Shown: in pieces, positions 53,300-64,000 of the stretch | Numbering within the stretch: position 1 is the first letter of the stretch | Layout of the letters: each line of letters begins with the position of its first letter | The notes under the pieces: generated by a model | The model's database searches: none | Told to the model about the DNA's origin: nothing | Seen by the model: only the letters and a program-made list of their open reading frames with translations | Assembly (NCBI GenBank): GCA_949126835.1 | Contig: OX421499.1 | Location: 6,029,026-6,093,025, forward strand | Source: Anisus vortex | Taxonomy: Eukaryota > Mollusca > Gastropoda > Planorbidae | DNA length: 64,000 nt | Direction of reading: 5' to 3' | Made by a program: the position numbers and the translations under genes

Positions 53300-54130
53300 G
53301 TTCTCATATAATGTAACGAAATCTGCTAAATGGCTGTGTGACGCGTCTTGGTAAATATGGTGTGCGGCTGGCTGGTCCTATTGTTGGTTCACCGGACTGT
53401 CAACCCTGCTAACCGTTCACTTTCGCCCTAACACGTTAATATTAATGATATTTTCATCTCAGTTTTACCGAGATGTCCTTTAATCCGTTTTAATTTTTTT
53501 AAATTTATGTTCAAGCTATCGTTAAATGGTATAGATACGTAGTAATCATACAAACTAAGTAGCTATTGTAATGCTTACAAATATACATATAAAGTTCTTT
53601 AGTGATATAATATTTATATAATTTTCAAATACTTTTTACAGTTTGATCATTTTAAAGTTATAAATGTAAGTCATTAATTCTTTTTTATAAAAGAAAAAAA
53701 TACAGAAATATTAGCTCAAATGAAACGAAATAATTATCTCCCTTTAATTAACACGTGTTTCTACGTTTGATTCAATAGTGATGCCGAACAAGTTATGTTT
53801 TGTGATATAACAAATTTTACTGATTATTATTATTTCTTTATATACATTCAACATTGTGGTATTCATAACAAGATTTAATTATTAGAGGATTTAAATAATT
53901 TACGTTAAACAGTTGTAAATAAACATTTCCTGAATTAATTGTTTTTTCCATTTAAGTGGTTTATATTTAAAACATTAATAATTACAGAAATTACATGATA
54001 TAGTGCTATTAAATAAGTCTCATATATTTCTAAATTAATAATACAAATAAATTTGTTTTAGAATTAATTATAGGCCTATTATATGTTTAATTAAAATTAA
54101 GTTGGGGGGCGGTGAGCGGTAAGATTTTAA
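53300..54130. mobile_element. hAT-A-like internal sequence inside hAT-B
   Basis: AT-rich text matching the hAT-A interior (for example TTCAATAGTGATGCCGAACA and CATAACAAGATTTAATTATT, also near 17465 and 43160). At about 54100-54165 the text GGTGAGCCGAAAAAAAGTTG resembles another hAT terminus. Exact element borders were not found. Confidence 0.55.
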
Positions 54131-54164
54131 ATGGGTGCGGTGAGCCGAAAAAAAGTTGAAAACC

Positions 54165-54337
54165 TATGGCTTAGATCTACAATGTCAGATGAACTTCTGT
54201 CAAGATTGTGCATGTTGTTAGTACACAGAGACAAAGTGAACAGTAACAAAAAAGAGTTTATGGACAAAATTGTAGATATGTTTGGTAGCGATAACAGACG
54301 ACTCCAATTCTTATTTAAACAATACATTTTATTTTAA
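54165..54337 (+). pseudogene. hAT transposase fragment, C-terminal end
   Basis: It encodes WLRSTMSDELLSRLCMLLVH and RDKVNSNKKEFMDKIVDMFG and then a stop. This is the normal continuation of the dimerisation region that breaks off at 52085. Confidence 0.78.
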
Positions 54338-54587
54338 ATTTACGTTGTAATATTGTTTGTTTAAAGTAAGTTTTTTTGTATGGTTTACGTCTATTATATA
54401 CATATAAAAAATGTGTTGCTACATTATGCCCTTCATTACTACAGTGTACTACAATTACTTCAGTGTTCTGTCCGTTCGTTCACCATACAAATGCGATCAG
54501 TAAATTAAAACTACATTAAAACATTATTAAAAATATTTTGCCCCCCCCCCCCCTAGAAAATTTTCTGCGGGCGCCCATGCTTATTAT

Positions 54588-57300
54588 ATCTTGAGCACTT
54601 TATCTAGCTCCTTGTAGGATTCTTTATTTATTAAACACTATTCAAAGTCTGCACTTAGAATCAATTTAAGTATGACACATCTAGATCAACAGATCTTTTA
54701 TAAAACTGAACCTTCTACATCAGGAATCCAACATGTACTAAACTTTTACCCTATCATTCTCTCCCTTGTCAACTCTGGATCACTCATACAAAATCATGAT
54801 GTTCTTACATACTTCTTTTGCAAACTTCACTACTGTTTGTTTATTTAGGGAAAAACTTCACTCACTCATTCAATTATTTAAAATCATGTTGCAGTGAATA
54901 AAACTAAACTGTAACACTACCTTGCTTTCACGGTTACATTATATACATTCACATCTAAAAAAACATAAACTTTTAATGATGCGCCGTGCTCATATTAAAA
55001 ATAATTGCCTCAGAAATAAGATCAAAGTGTTGATCTGTTTACTTATCTCATAAGGCGGTCAATAGACTAAATTTCTGTCTTTCTGATAGAAGAAAAAAAA
55101 TAGAAATTTCTAATGTAAGGTTAACGAACCCTTGGTGAGTAGCTACTAACTCAGTCATCTGTTTCTTCCTTAAGGTCGGCTGGTCTGGGCTTTCATGGAT
55201 GATCATAGGAGAGGTTCCCACTGATCTATAAAAAGAATGGAATGCGCCTCTATATTAAATTTGTATGTGCAAATTGAAGCCAAAATGAATAGTGGGAAAT
55301 GGGAATTAACTTATCTACATAAGCGAGTTTCAGGAATAAACCACCTATGATTAGAAAAATTCCATACGATAAAAAGGAAGTCTAAGTCACTTGAAATGTT
55401 TTTACAGGTCAGTGTTTAGGAAATATAATTTCATAGATAAGTGAAAGTCACGTGAAAGCCTATTTATTTTGTCTTCCAGAATGTTACTTCCGTGCCTAGT
55501 TCATTCTTTTTGTAGATCAGCGGGCTTTTCCGTCAACGTCGATCCAAACTTCAGGGCGTTAAGTCAATACGAATTACAACTACAACGTCAAGTAAAGGAA
55601 CTGTTAGAACGCAAATCCTGAGTTTGTGCCCAGGACAATAAGGAGAGTTCGTGTAATACTGAAATATAAATAATAATAACCAAAGTCTACCCTAGGACGA
55701 ACAACAATTATCAACAACATTTACACGGCTCTGACCACAAGGGGATTGTGGTCGTAACAAGATTAGATAACGAAATGACATGGTATGGCAAAAACAACAG
55801 AAATGCTGGAGTTTGATAGAAGAAAGATACGTGGAAAGACATGATCGCTTACGCCAACCGGCATGACACCTTATGATGATGAACTCAAATTTACAGTCAC
55901 TCCTCCAAGCAAATCATGCCACGGAAGCAGAGCTGAATAATGTTCTTCACACTTCCTTAAAAAAAAATAAAAAAAAATAAGGAGTCTCAGTAAGGATGAG
56001 ATTGTTTTTCTTTTTTTTTTTACGTGGCCTACTATAAATATATATATATGGAAAACGTTTTATAAAAGTTTTCAGACATTAAAAAAAAAGTAATATTAAT
56101 GTAAATATAAAAGAAAAGAAAACTATATGTGCGGAATCGTACCGAGGTGGCCGGCAAGGCAGACGGAAACGCTAACCAATAAGCATTGGAGGACACACGG
56201 AGAAAGTGAGATCGCAAAAGTAAAATATGAGGCAATAAGGTCCCGTGTCTTTCGATGGGAAGCGGATAATATACACACGGACTACAATATATTTACATGT
56301 AAATGTTTTAATTATTTCTCTTTTATCTCCACAGTGTTACATATCCGGGTCTTCCTTTCTCTGTCTAATATCTTGTTCGCTATGAAATAATTAACTCAAC
56401 CCGCTTATCTCATATGTAACATCTGATGATGAATACAAAATAATTTAATTCTTGAAGTTGTGTACAATAATAAATTCAACAAGGGGGAACAGGACTGAGT
56501 AGGGGGGGGGGGGGGGGGCATATTTGGCATATTTTTTCAAAAAATAGAGTTGTTTAGTTTTTCTTAAAAATAGCTTGTTAAACCTAATTGTAACACAAAT
56601 GCATGAAATAAAATATAAAAAATGACGGTTTTGTACTGAAATATTGAGTTTGAAATGTGTGTGTGACTCAATTTCTTAGATTCTTTGCCTTTAAATGCGT
56701 TTTTCTCAATATGTGTTTTTTTGTGTTTTTTTTTCTATGATACTTGTAATATAATGAGAAGCATTAGAGATAATATGTTGCAATTTGGTATGTAGCTTTA
56801 TATATTTTATCTAGAGGTACTAGACTGGGTTTTAAGGTGAATGTATAATTAGTTTGTCTGTAAAATGTATTAAAAGAAAAAAAATTTCATGAATTTTATA
56901 CAAAATTCCAATACTAAAATTAAAAAATTCATAAAAAAAATACTTTTAACAATATTTAATTAAAATTGTGTCTAGTACCTAAAATGGTAATATTACTACA
57001 TAAAAACACTATTGAAACCAAAATATCTATAATACTTTTAAAAATTGTATAACTTTTGTAATGACTATTTTTTTCAAAATGGCGGCCGTAACCATGGCAA
57101 CCATGTTTTGTCATAAAAATTACTTATGTTGTTATCAAGCCCACCCAAGATATATATATATATAGGCTACAATTAAAAATCATTTTGGTCCAGTAATAAC
57201 TGAATTAGCTTCTTCAGTCCCATTCCCCCAACTAAATAAAATAAAAATCCTCTATTCTCGTGTTTCCATCAAGGGAAATAATTAATAGGCCTTGTAAAGC
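54588..57300. other. No gene recognised; poly-G tract at 56502-56518
   Basis: AT-rich sequence. The frame at 56127-56390 has no recognisable features. The 17-base G run is one of the longest homopolymers here. Confidence 0.4.
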
Positions 57301-57924
57301 AATAAGAATTTTAAAAAAGTTATCTTTCTTAGTCTTTATAAATCAAGTCAATAATATTGTTAAAACTAATTGATGGTGCCAGAAATACACGTTTATTTCC
57401 CTTTGTAAACACATATATGACAATGTTAAATGTAAGTCAGCAACCAAACGGTTAGTTTGGCAGGTACATTCAATGCATATGATAGATTTAACCAGAAAAC
57501 AAAGAAGGCATACGATAGTCACCTGACCAGAAGGAAGCAAAGTAGAAGAGATGACCAGGAGTGTGTTTTGGTAAAACATGACCACACAATTATTTCTATT
57601 TTTTCATGTTGAAATTAATGTCACAAACGCCTGTGTATATATTCCATTGAATAATTTTGTAGAAACTAAATGTTAAATAAAACAAAATACATTTTCTATA
57701 CTTGTATCAAGGGAAATGAGTAGTAGTGCTATTAAAACAAAAAAACAATTTAATGAGTTATCTTTCTTAGTTATCTTTTAAATCAAGGCATTATATTTTA
57801 GGAACTTGTGGATGGTGTCCGTCTTTGGCCAGAGATTCATGTTTATATCCCACTGTTGGAAGGGATAATTCTCTTATCTTATGTAATTTTTAATAAATAC
57901 AAAAAGTACGCAGATAGTCTACAG

Positions 57925-58114
57925 CAGGGGTCGCTGACCCTTGATAACAATGTGACAAAGTAGGATTCTTAATTCATTCAGCGTGCCAACAGCGGTATAG
58001 TCACACTGCTCTTTTTTCTTGTAGAAGATACTTGAGATGCGTGCCACTGAAAATGAAATGAAAATCGCTCTGCGTGCCAAGTATGGTGCGCGTGCCGTAG
58101 GTTGCCGGCCCCTG
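57925..58114. mobile_element. hAT-A MITE, 190 bp, with 8-bp TSD
   Basis: Ends CAGGGGTCGCTGACCC and GGTTGCCGGCCCCTG. The duplication GTCTACAG lies at 57917-57924 and 58115-58122. It retains the CATTCAGCGTGCCAACAGC and CTCTGCGTGCCAAG subterminal blocks. Confidence 0.88.
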
Positions 58115-58215
58115 GTCTACAGTACTCTCTTAAAGATAGAAGAAATAAAAGGAACATGAATTACACATTTACGGTTTTAATCCCTTGACATCTGTCGTGG
58201 GATTGTTCCACAAGG

Positions 58216-58280
58216 CTTATGAAGCAGCATTTACTGGTTTCGTGTCAACGGTGCAAAAGGAGATTGTGTGGCCGTTGTGC
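58216..58280 (-). repeat. Degenerate SINE 3' scrap
   Basis: The plus strand reads GAAGCAGCATTTACTGGTTTC and GGAGATTGTGTGGCC, as in the minus-strand SINE tail half. Confidence 0.45.
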
Positions 58281-58603
58281 TTTTTAAACGACTTTATATT
58301 CTCCCCTATTGTTATGTAGCCACTAATAATGTGCATCTAAATAAAACGGACGAGCTTTTTAGGCTCTAAAGAAGACCTTGTCGAAAGTTGCCATATGGGG
58401 AATTATGTAGATTTTCTGCAGTCACACGCCATTTGCTTTTCCTTTTTGTGGAATTCTCCTTTAAATCATCAATGAGGCATCATTGTTCGTACACGTTGAC
58501 TTGTAGCCTCTAGATCTGTGCATAGTGGAAGACATTCTCAGAAACTATAATATTAAACATAATCCTTGCCTACTATATTTAAAAAACAACAACATTGTTT
58601 CAA

Positions 58604-58870
58604 ATCCAGTAGGAACAAAGTAATAGAGATAACCAGGAATATTTCGGAAATTTGTCCACAAAATTATTTCTTTATTTCAATGCCGAGACTAATACCACAA
58701 ACGCCTTTGTACATATTTCATTGAATAATTTGTATCAAGGGAAATAAGTAATAGGGATAACCAGGAATATTTCGGAAATTTGTCCACAAAATTATTTCTT
58801 TATTTCAATGCCGAGACTAATACCACAAACGCCTTTGTACATATTTCATTGAATAATTTGTATCAAGGGA
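58604..58870. repeat. 128-bp tandem duplication
   Basis: Two almost identical units, marked by GATAACCAGGAATATTTCGG at 58628 and 58756. Confidence 0.9.
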
Positions 58871-59239
58871 AATAAGTAATAGGGATATTGAAACAATAAG
58901 TATTTTAATGAGTTATCTTTCTTAGTCTTTTCATCAAGTCTATACATTTTAGGAACTAATCGATGGTGCTCCGTCTATGTCCAGAGATACACGCTTATAT
59001 CAAATTATAAGTCAACGCTCTCAATTGATTTTCAAGGTCTTGAATAATATCACTTCCTGTTTTAGTGACCACTGGTATTTAGTCTAGGAATTCTTCAGTC
59101 ACATTAAAACTTAACTCTACACATCTACTAAACACACAATACATTTTGCGGTTCTTAACATATTTACACTAGCTTCGAGAGAAATTATTTTAAAAGCTTT
59201 AAAATCTGTTTTTTCAGAAAAAGCTGAAATAATGGAGAA

Positions 59240-60212
59240 TGGGCGAAAATAACAGAGAATAAGCGCAAATATAAAATAAGCCCAAATAACAGAGAATAAG
59301 CGCAAATATAAAATAAGCGCAAATAATAGAGAATAGACGCAAATATAGAATAAGCGCAAATAATTGAGAATAGACGCAAATATAGAATAAGCGCAAATAA
59401 TAGAGAATAGACGCAAATATAGAATAAGCGCAAATAATAGAGAATAGACGCAAATATAGAATAAGCGCAAATAATAGAGAATAGACGCAAATATAGAATA
59501 AGCGCAAATAATAGAGAATAGACGCAAATATAGAATAAGCGCAAATAATAGAGAATAGACGCAAATATAGAATAAGCGCAAATAATAGAGAATAGACGCA
59601 AATATAGAATAAGCGCAAATAATAGAGAATGGGCGCAAATATAGAATAAGCGCAAATAATAGAGAATAGACGCAAATATAGAATAAGCGCAAATAATAGA
59701 GAATAGACGCAAATATAGAATAAGCGCAAATAATAGAGAATGGGCGCAAATATAGAATAAGCGCAAATAATAGAGAATAGACGCAAATATAGAATAAGCG
59801 CAAATAATAGAGAATAGACGCAAATATAGAATAAGCGCAAATAATAGAGAATAGACGCAAATATAGAATAAGCGCAAATAATAGAGAATAGACGCAAATA
59901 TAGAATAAGCGCAAATAATAGAGAATAGACGCAAATATAGAATAAGCGCAAATAATAGAGACTAGACGCAAATATAGAATAAGCGCAAATAATAGAGAAT
60001 AGACGCAAATATAGAATAAGCGCAAATAATAGAGAATGGGCGCAAATATAGAATAAGCGCAAATAATAGAGAATAGACGCAAATATAGAATAAGCGCAAA
60101 TAATAGAGAATAGACGCAAATATAGAATAAGCGCAAATAATAGAGAATAGACGCAAATATAGAATAAGCGCAAATAATAGAGAATGGACGCAAATATAGA
60201 ATAAGCTTGAGA
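59240..60212. repeat. 37-bp satellite, array 1 (about 26 copies)
   Basis: Each unit joins CGCAAATATAGAATAAG (17) and CGCAAATAATAGAGAATAGA (20). The two halves resemble each other, so the monomer is itself a dimer. Some units read GGGCGC instead of AGACGC. Long hydrophobic frames on the minus strand repeat with a 37-residue period in three frames and are by-products of the repeat. Confidence 0.95.
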
Positions 60213-60339
60213 TATAACGAGGGGGCACACAATTGAATGAGCTAAATCATAAGGAATGGGTCCAAATAAATAAAAAGCTAAAATTATAAAGAACGGGCTT
60301 ACATATAGAATTAGATTTAATTATTGAGAAACGTGCAAC

Positions 60340-60645
60340 TATACCAAAAGCATAAATTATAGAAGATAGGCGCAAATATAGAATATGTATAAATTACAGA
60401 AGATAGACGCAAATATAGAATAAGTATAAATTACAGAAGATAGACGCAAATATAGAATAAGTATAAATTACAGAAGATAGGCGCAAATATAGAATAAGTA
60501 TAAATTATAGAAGATAGGCGCAAATCTAGAATAAGTATAAATTACAGAAGATAGGCGCAAATATAGAATAAGTATAAATTACAGAAGATAGGCGCAAATC
60601 TAGAATAAGTATAAATTACAGAAGTTCGGCGCAAATATAGAATAA
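60340..60645. repeat. 37-bp satellite, array 2 (about eight copies)
   Basis: The unit is CGCAAATATAGAATAAG plus TATAAATTACAGAAGATAGG. The first 17 bases are those of array 1, while the second half differs. About 130 bases of decayed related text separate the arrays. Confidence 0.92.
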
Positions 60646-60879
60646 GTACTTTGGTCTGACAGAATTTCGTTTTTGCTGAATCCATCACTTCGTCTTCAAG
60701 TTCATTATTTTAAATCATTTTCGTTCCAACGAAGGAAAAGAAAAGAAAATGTTTTAAATTGTTTTTTTTCAAGAACAACGTTGTTTTAATAGTCATTAGC
60801 GTCGCAGTAATATTTAAATATGTTGCAGAAAGAATAACATAGAAAAAAGTTTCATTTTTTAGAGATTTTCTCCCGCCTA

Positions 60880-61120
60880 AATTACCCACTAGGAAGCAGA
60901 AAGCGATAACGCTAGAAAACTCGCGACGCGAGAAGTAGGGCGAGAGCGGCGTGTGTGGGGAAGGCGAGTGAGAAAAATGCGAAGCGACGGTTGAATTTAA
61001 AAAAAAAAACGGGGAAAGGGAGGCGGGAAAAGTTGGGTGGGAGGGCTCAGAAAATGGAGGGTTAAAACTCTCTGTCTCCGTCTTATAAATGGTGTTTATT
61101 TTACGGAGGTCGGAAATTTA
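60880..61120. promoter_or_regulatory. CpG-rich patch, possible promoter
   Basis: The text is locally rich in CG (GCGATAACGCTAGAAAACTC, CGCGACGCGAGAAG, GGGCGAGAGCGGCGTG) within AT-rich surroundings. No downstream exon is recognised. A donor-like GGTAGGTAAC lies near 61710. This is a guess based on composition only. Confidence 0.25.
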
Positions 61121-62470
61121 CGGGAACTATTGCCGAATGGTTTCTAAAGAGCTGAGTTCTAAGGAACACAAGAGTGTATGTTATATAACCAAAGTATTAG
61201 ATTCGAAGATAAATGTTTGTTAGATACATGGATGTTAACGAAAAGCAAGTATTTGTTTAGATTTCGTGTTTAGGTTTTATTTTAAACTGTAGATAGTGAG
61301 ACGATTAAGGTTATAATAAAATTTTCATTGCCGAAACAAATAATGTAAATATGGATTTTTTTTTTTGCGTTTTTTTTTTACTGTTACACTTTGTGAATTA
61401 TAGTGTAAAGATAAATTTAAATATCATAACTTTTATATACCTGTAATTATGTACTTTCATGTGCACTAGCAAATACTTTTAGTTTAAATAAAAACAATTA
61501 ATAAATATAGAGTATATATTTGTTTATATTTAAATGTGTGCAATATAATGCATAACTGAAGTTAAAGGTAGGATATTATTTACTAGTGTGTGAACATTAC
61601 ACAAAAAACAAATTTCCTTGGATTTACCTGACTTCAGTGTCACATTATTTGAAATTAGCGCGGGTGTAATTATTTTTCTTCAAAAAATCCAAGCCACGAA
61701 GGTTTAACAAGGTAGGTAACTCTTATAATTTTACCCGTTTGTGTCCCTTACTTATAGTGTACTGCATGTAGAAAAATTGTTTCAGATTTATTCCCCTTTG
61801 TTGTATCTATTTATCTATTTACTTATCTATCAATCTATTAATCTCCTTTTATCTTTTATATCTTATCAATATATATTTACTTTTTGTATTTTATATTTAT
61901 TTTGATAATTTATATTTATATATATTTATTGATCAATTTATTGATTTATCCAAACAACAATATGTCCCTCTGTCTCAGTGTCTACAATAGCGATCGATCT
62001 ATCAGTCTGTTTTCATGACCTTGAGTCTTCATAGCTTTTAAGAAACTTTGACTAACATTTTTAATAAAAGGAGACTCAGAACTATCAAAACATGTTCACC
62101 TTAAGCTACTGTACATTAGAATGTCTTGCAGAGGTCTTGCTCACTCGTATAATGATCTGACGGTGACCCACCCAAAAAAAATTACGTTATGGTACCCTTC
62201 TCTTAGGGCGATAGTTTGGGGTGGTTGCCCAAGTCACTCCCGCCCCTTAACCCTCCCTTCCCCCAAAAAAGCCCCCCGCCTATACTTAAATGCAATCTGC
62301 TTCACGTATAAAAAGACATAGAAAAATACAACAACAAAGCTCGCGAAAAGACGTATTCTAGAATCTAATCTCTATTTGAACATCGACGCTAATCTGGAGT
62401 ACCAATAAAACAGTAAACCTGGAAAGCCGCGTTCGATTATATATATATAGTCTATTAGTCTATATATATA
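61121..62470. other. No gene recognised
   Basis: AT-rich, with a TCTA-type run near 61805-61845 and TA runs near 62440-62470. Confidence 0.4.
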
Positions 62471-63218
62471 CAGGCCCGGATTTAGGGAATTTTATGACTT
62501 TAATAAACATCAGAATAATACAGTCTATGTTACTATAGCTACGCTATTATATTACATTTATAGAACCATATCATACGACGGACAGTCTTCTGTGCAAAAA
62601 AACAACAACAACCAATGGCGTTATCATAGTCAATTGCATTATTTTTTACTCTATGTACATTACAGAGAGTGAATTGAGCCTGTTCTCTCCTATGTTAGAT
62701 CTTAAGTAAATCTTTACTCTCTTTAGTGCTGAAAACGACCGTTCTGCTGAGCAGTTTGACGCAGGTGTACACAACAGCATTCGGAGCGCAATCCCCACGT
62801 TTGGATAAATGTCCAAAAAGCCTTTTCCCTATAAGTATTTGTATAGCTCAGAGACGATAACTCCATAACTTCATCATTCGACGACAAATGAGCTTGCCCT
62901 TCATTAGCTAGCGACCCCTATTTCACAAACATCTTACAAGGGGCGCATAACACTGCACCCTTGCTCTTCGAAAATATGAGCCAAGGTCGAGGTCGTGTTT
63001 CACCCTTGCTTAATGTTCGGCTAAGAAGAGCAGGGCTGTAAGTTATAGTATGAGCTTCTGTTTTGGAAAAAATGTAAAAATGTAAAATATTTATTATAAT
63101 ATTATTTTCGATAAAGCTTTTTTGATAAGGCAAGCCAGGCTTTTGAGCTTATGTAAATATTCCGCCACCGGGGGCCTTAGGCCCGGGCCTTGTAGGCCTA
63201 GGCAGAAATCCGGGCCTG
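62471..63218. mobile_element. hAT-type MITE with CAGGCCCGGATTT ends
   Basis: Ends CAGGCCCGGATTTAGGG and GCAGAAATCCGGGCCTG. Flanks TATATATA and TATATAAG agree at 7 of 8. No coding capacity. The fragment at 1858-1925 may be a relative. Confidence 0.78.
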
Positions 63219-63307
63219 TATATAAGAAAATGTATAATTTATTTATGTATATATATATATATTTATATATTTATATATATATAATTTTTTTTGTATAAGA
63301 TTATTAA

Positions 63308-63367
63308 TAAGATTTACCAGGATTCGAACCCAGGACATACTGTACGCCAGCCAAACGCGCTGCCGCT
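63308..63367 (-). repeat. SINE head fragment
   Basis: The plus strand reads ACCAGGATTCGAACCCAGGA and GTACGCCAGCCAAACGCGCT, the minus-strand tRNA-like head with the B box. Confidence 0.75.
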
Positions 63368-63429
63368 GTATTGTGCACATAGACGTAATTTAACTTCTCA
63401 CCGTACACTATTTTCTTTCTCAGTGTGCA

Positions 63430-64000
63430 CAACGACCATTTGTACTTTCCAATTGTGCACAAATACATGCCATGCACGTTCTCAATGTACGCATGCATGC
63501 CATGCACTTTCTCAATGTACACATACATGCCATGCACTTTCTTAATGTACACACACATGCCATGCACTTTCTCAATGTACACACACATGCCATGCACTTT
63601 CTCAATGTACACACACATGCCATGCACTTTCTCAATGTACGCATACATGCCATGCACTTTCTCAATGTACACACACATGCCATGCACTTTCTCAATGTAC
63701 ACACACATGCCATGCGCTTTCTCAATGTACACATACATGCCATGCACTTTCTCAATGTACACACACATGCCATGCACTTTCTCAATGTACATACATGCCA
63801 TGCACTTTCTCAATGTACACATACATGCCATGCACTGTCTAAATGTACACACACATGCCATGCACTTTCTCAATGTACACACACATGCCATGGACTTTCT
63901 CAATGTACACACACATGCCATGCACTTTCTCAATGTACACACACATGCCATGTACTTTCTCAATGTACACACACATGCCATGCACTTTCTCAATGTACAC
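63430..64000. repeat. 30-bp satellite running off the window end
   Basis: Units of CTCAATGTACACACACATGC plus CATGCACTTT, about 18 copies, mostly in strict register with one 4-base shortening near 63790. Minus-strand frames repeat a ten-residue peptide (KVHGMCVYIE) or its counterpart in another frame. With no unique N-terminus or gene context I read them as by-products. Confidence 0.93.

Larger units (their letters stand above)
51677..54579 (+). mobile_element. hAT-B element, 2.9 kb, autonomous-derived, with 8-bp TSD
   Basis: Perfect 15-bp inverted ends CATGGGCGCCCGCAG / CTGCGGGCGCCCATG. The duplication CTTATTAT is at 51669-51676 and 54580-54587. Poly-G/C runs lie just inside both ends. It retains pieces of a hAT transposase (51980-52085 and 54165-54337) separated by a LINE on the minus strand and hAT-A-like sequence. 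It is the only hAT in the window with recognisable transposase. Confidence 0.9.
57305..59005. repeat. Diverged repeat of about 400 bp, at least three partial copies
   Basis: Shared landmarks are GAGTTATCTTTCTTAGT and GGTG.C...GCCAGA.ATACACG near 57315, 57757 and 58910, and CACAAACGCCT.TGTA.ATAT near 57620, 58700 and 58828. Copies are interrupted by a hAT-A MITE. Confidence 0.6.

Noticed and set aside
59117..60232. Hydrophobic minus-strand frames up to 371 residues resembling membrane proteins
   Set aside because: The same 37-residue pattern appears in three frames of a 37-bp satellite, so it is a by-product of the repeat.
63304..63993. 229-residue minus-strand frame with a ten-residue repeat
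   Set aside because: It lies on a 30-bp satellite and a SINE scrap, with two equivalent frames and no independent coding evidence.

Overview
This is animal nuclear DNA. It is AT-rich, has genes split by GT-AG introns, and is dominated by transposable elements (TEs) and tandem repeats. A mollusc, most likely a gastropod snail, is my best guess. The basis is a tandem pair of FkbM-type methyltransferase genes with a signal anchor, an abundant tRNA-derived SINE, a Gmr1-like LTR retrotransposon, and many hAT-type DNA elements. No sequence here fixes the species. Nothing looks bacterial or viral in gene layout.

Layout. Bases 1-2200 hold SINE fragments and a 176-bp palindromic element. Bases 2385-11823 are a nested locus: a LINE whose reverse-transcriptase frame was hit by a 73-bp TTAA-flanked MITE, and whose 3' end was split by an 8.0-kb Ty3/gypsy element. 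That element has the rare order gag-protease-integrase-RT-RNase H. Bases 11930-23930 are TE on TE: an opposite-strand LINE, SINEs, and at 15647-18720 a MITE containing a hAT element containing a second hAT element containing a LINE scrap.

Bases 24113-29660 carry the one gene I judge intact. It has five exons and encodes a 343-residue FkbM-family methyltransferase with an N-terminal signal anchor. Bases 39349-50102 carry its tandem paralogue. That copy has the same five exons and the same intron phases, but its introns are swollen by TEs, its start codon has become ATC, and exon 5 has a one-base frameshift, so it is probably a pseudogene. Between them lie a 3-kb satellite (31184-34180) built from strict 12-bp units with a 1308-bp higher-order duplication, a 44-bp minisatellite, and two related MITEs rich in TTTCGGCCGAAA.

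Bases 50238-64000 hold an unidentified exon-like segment, a 2.9-kb hAT element with a broken transposase, two related 37-bp satellite arrays, a CpG-rich patch, a further hAT MITE, and a 30-bp satellite running off the window end.

The methyltransferase pair is the only host function I can support. The rest records successive TE insertions, and in several places target-site duplications or a paralogous empty site give the order of events. All splice sites, repeat periods and identities were worked out by eye and should be confirmed by alignment.
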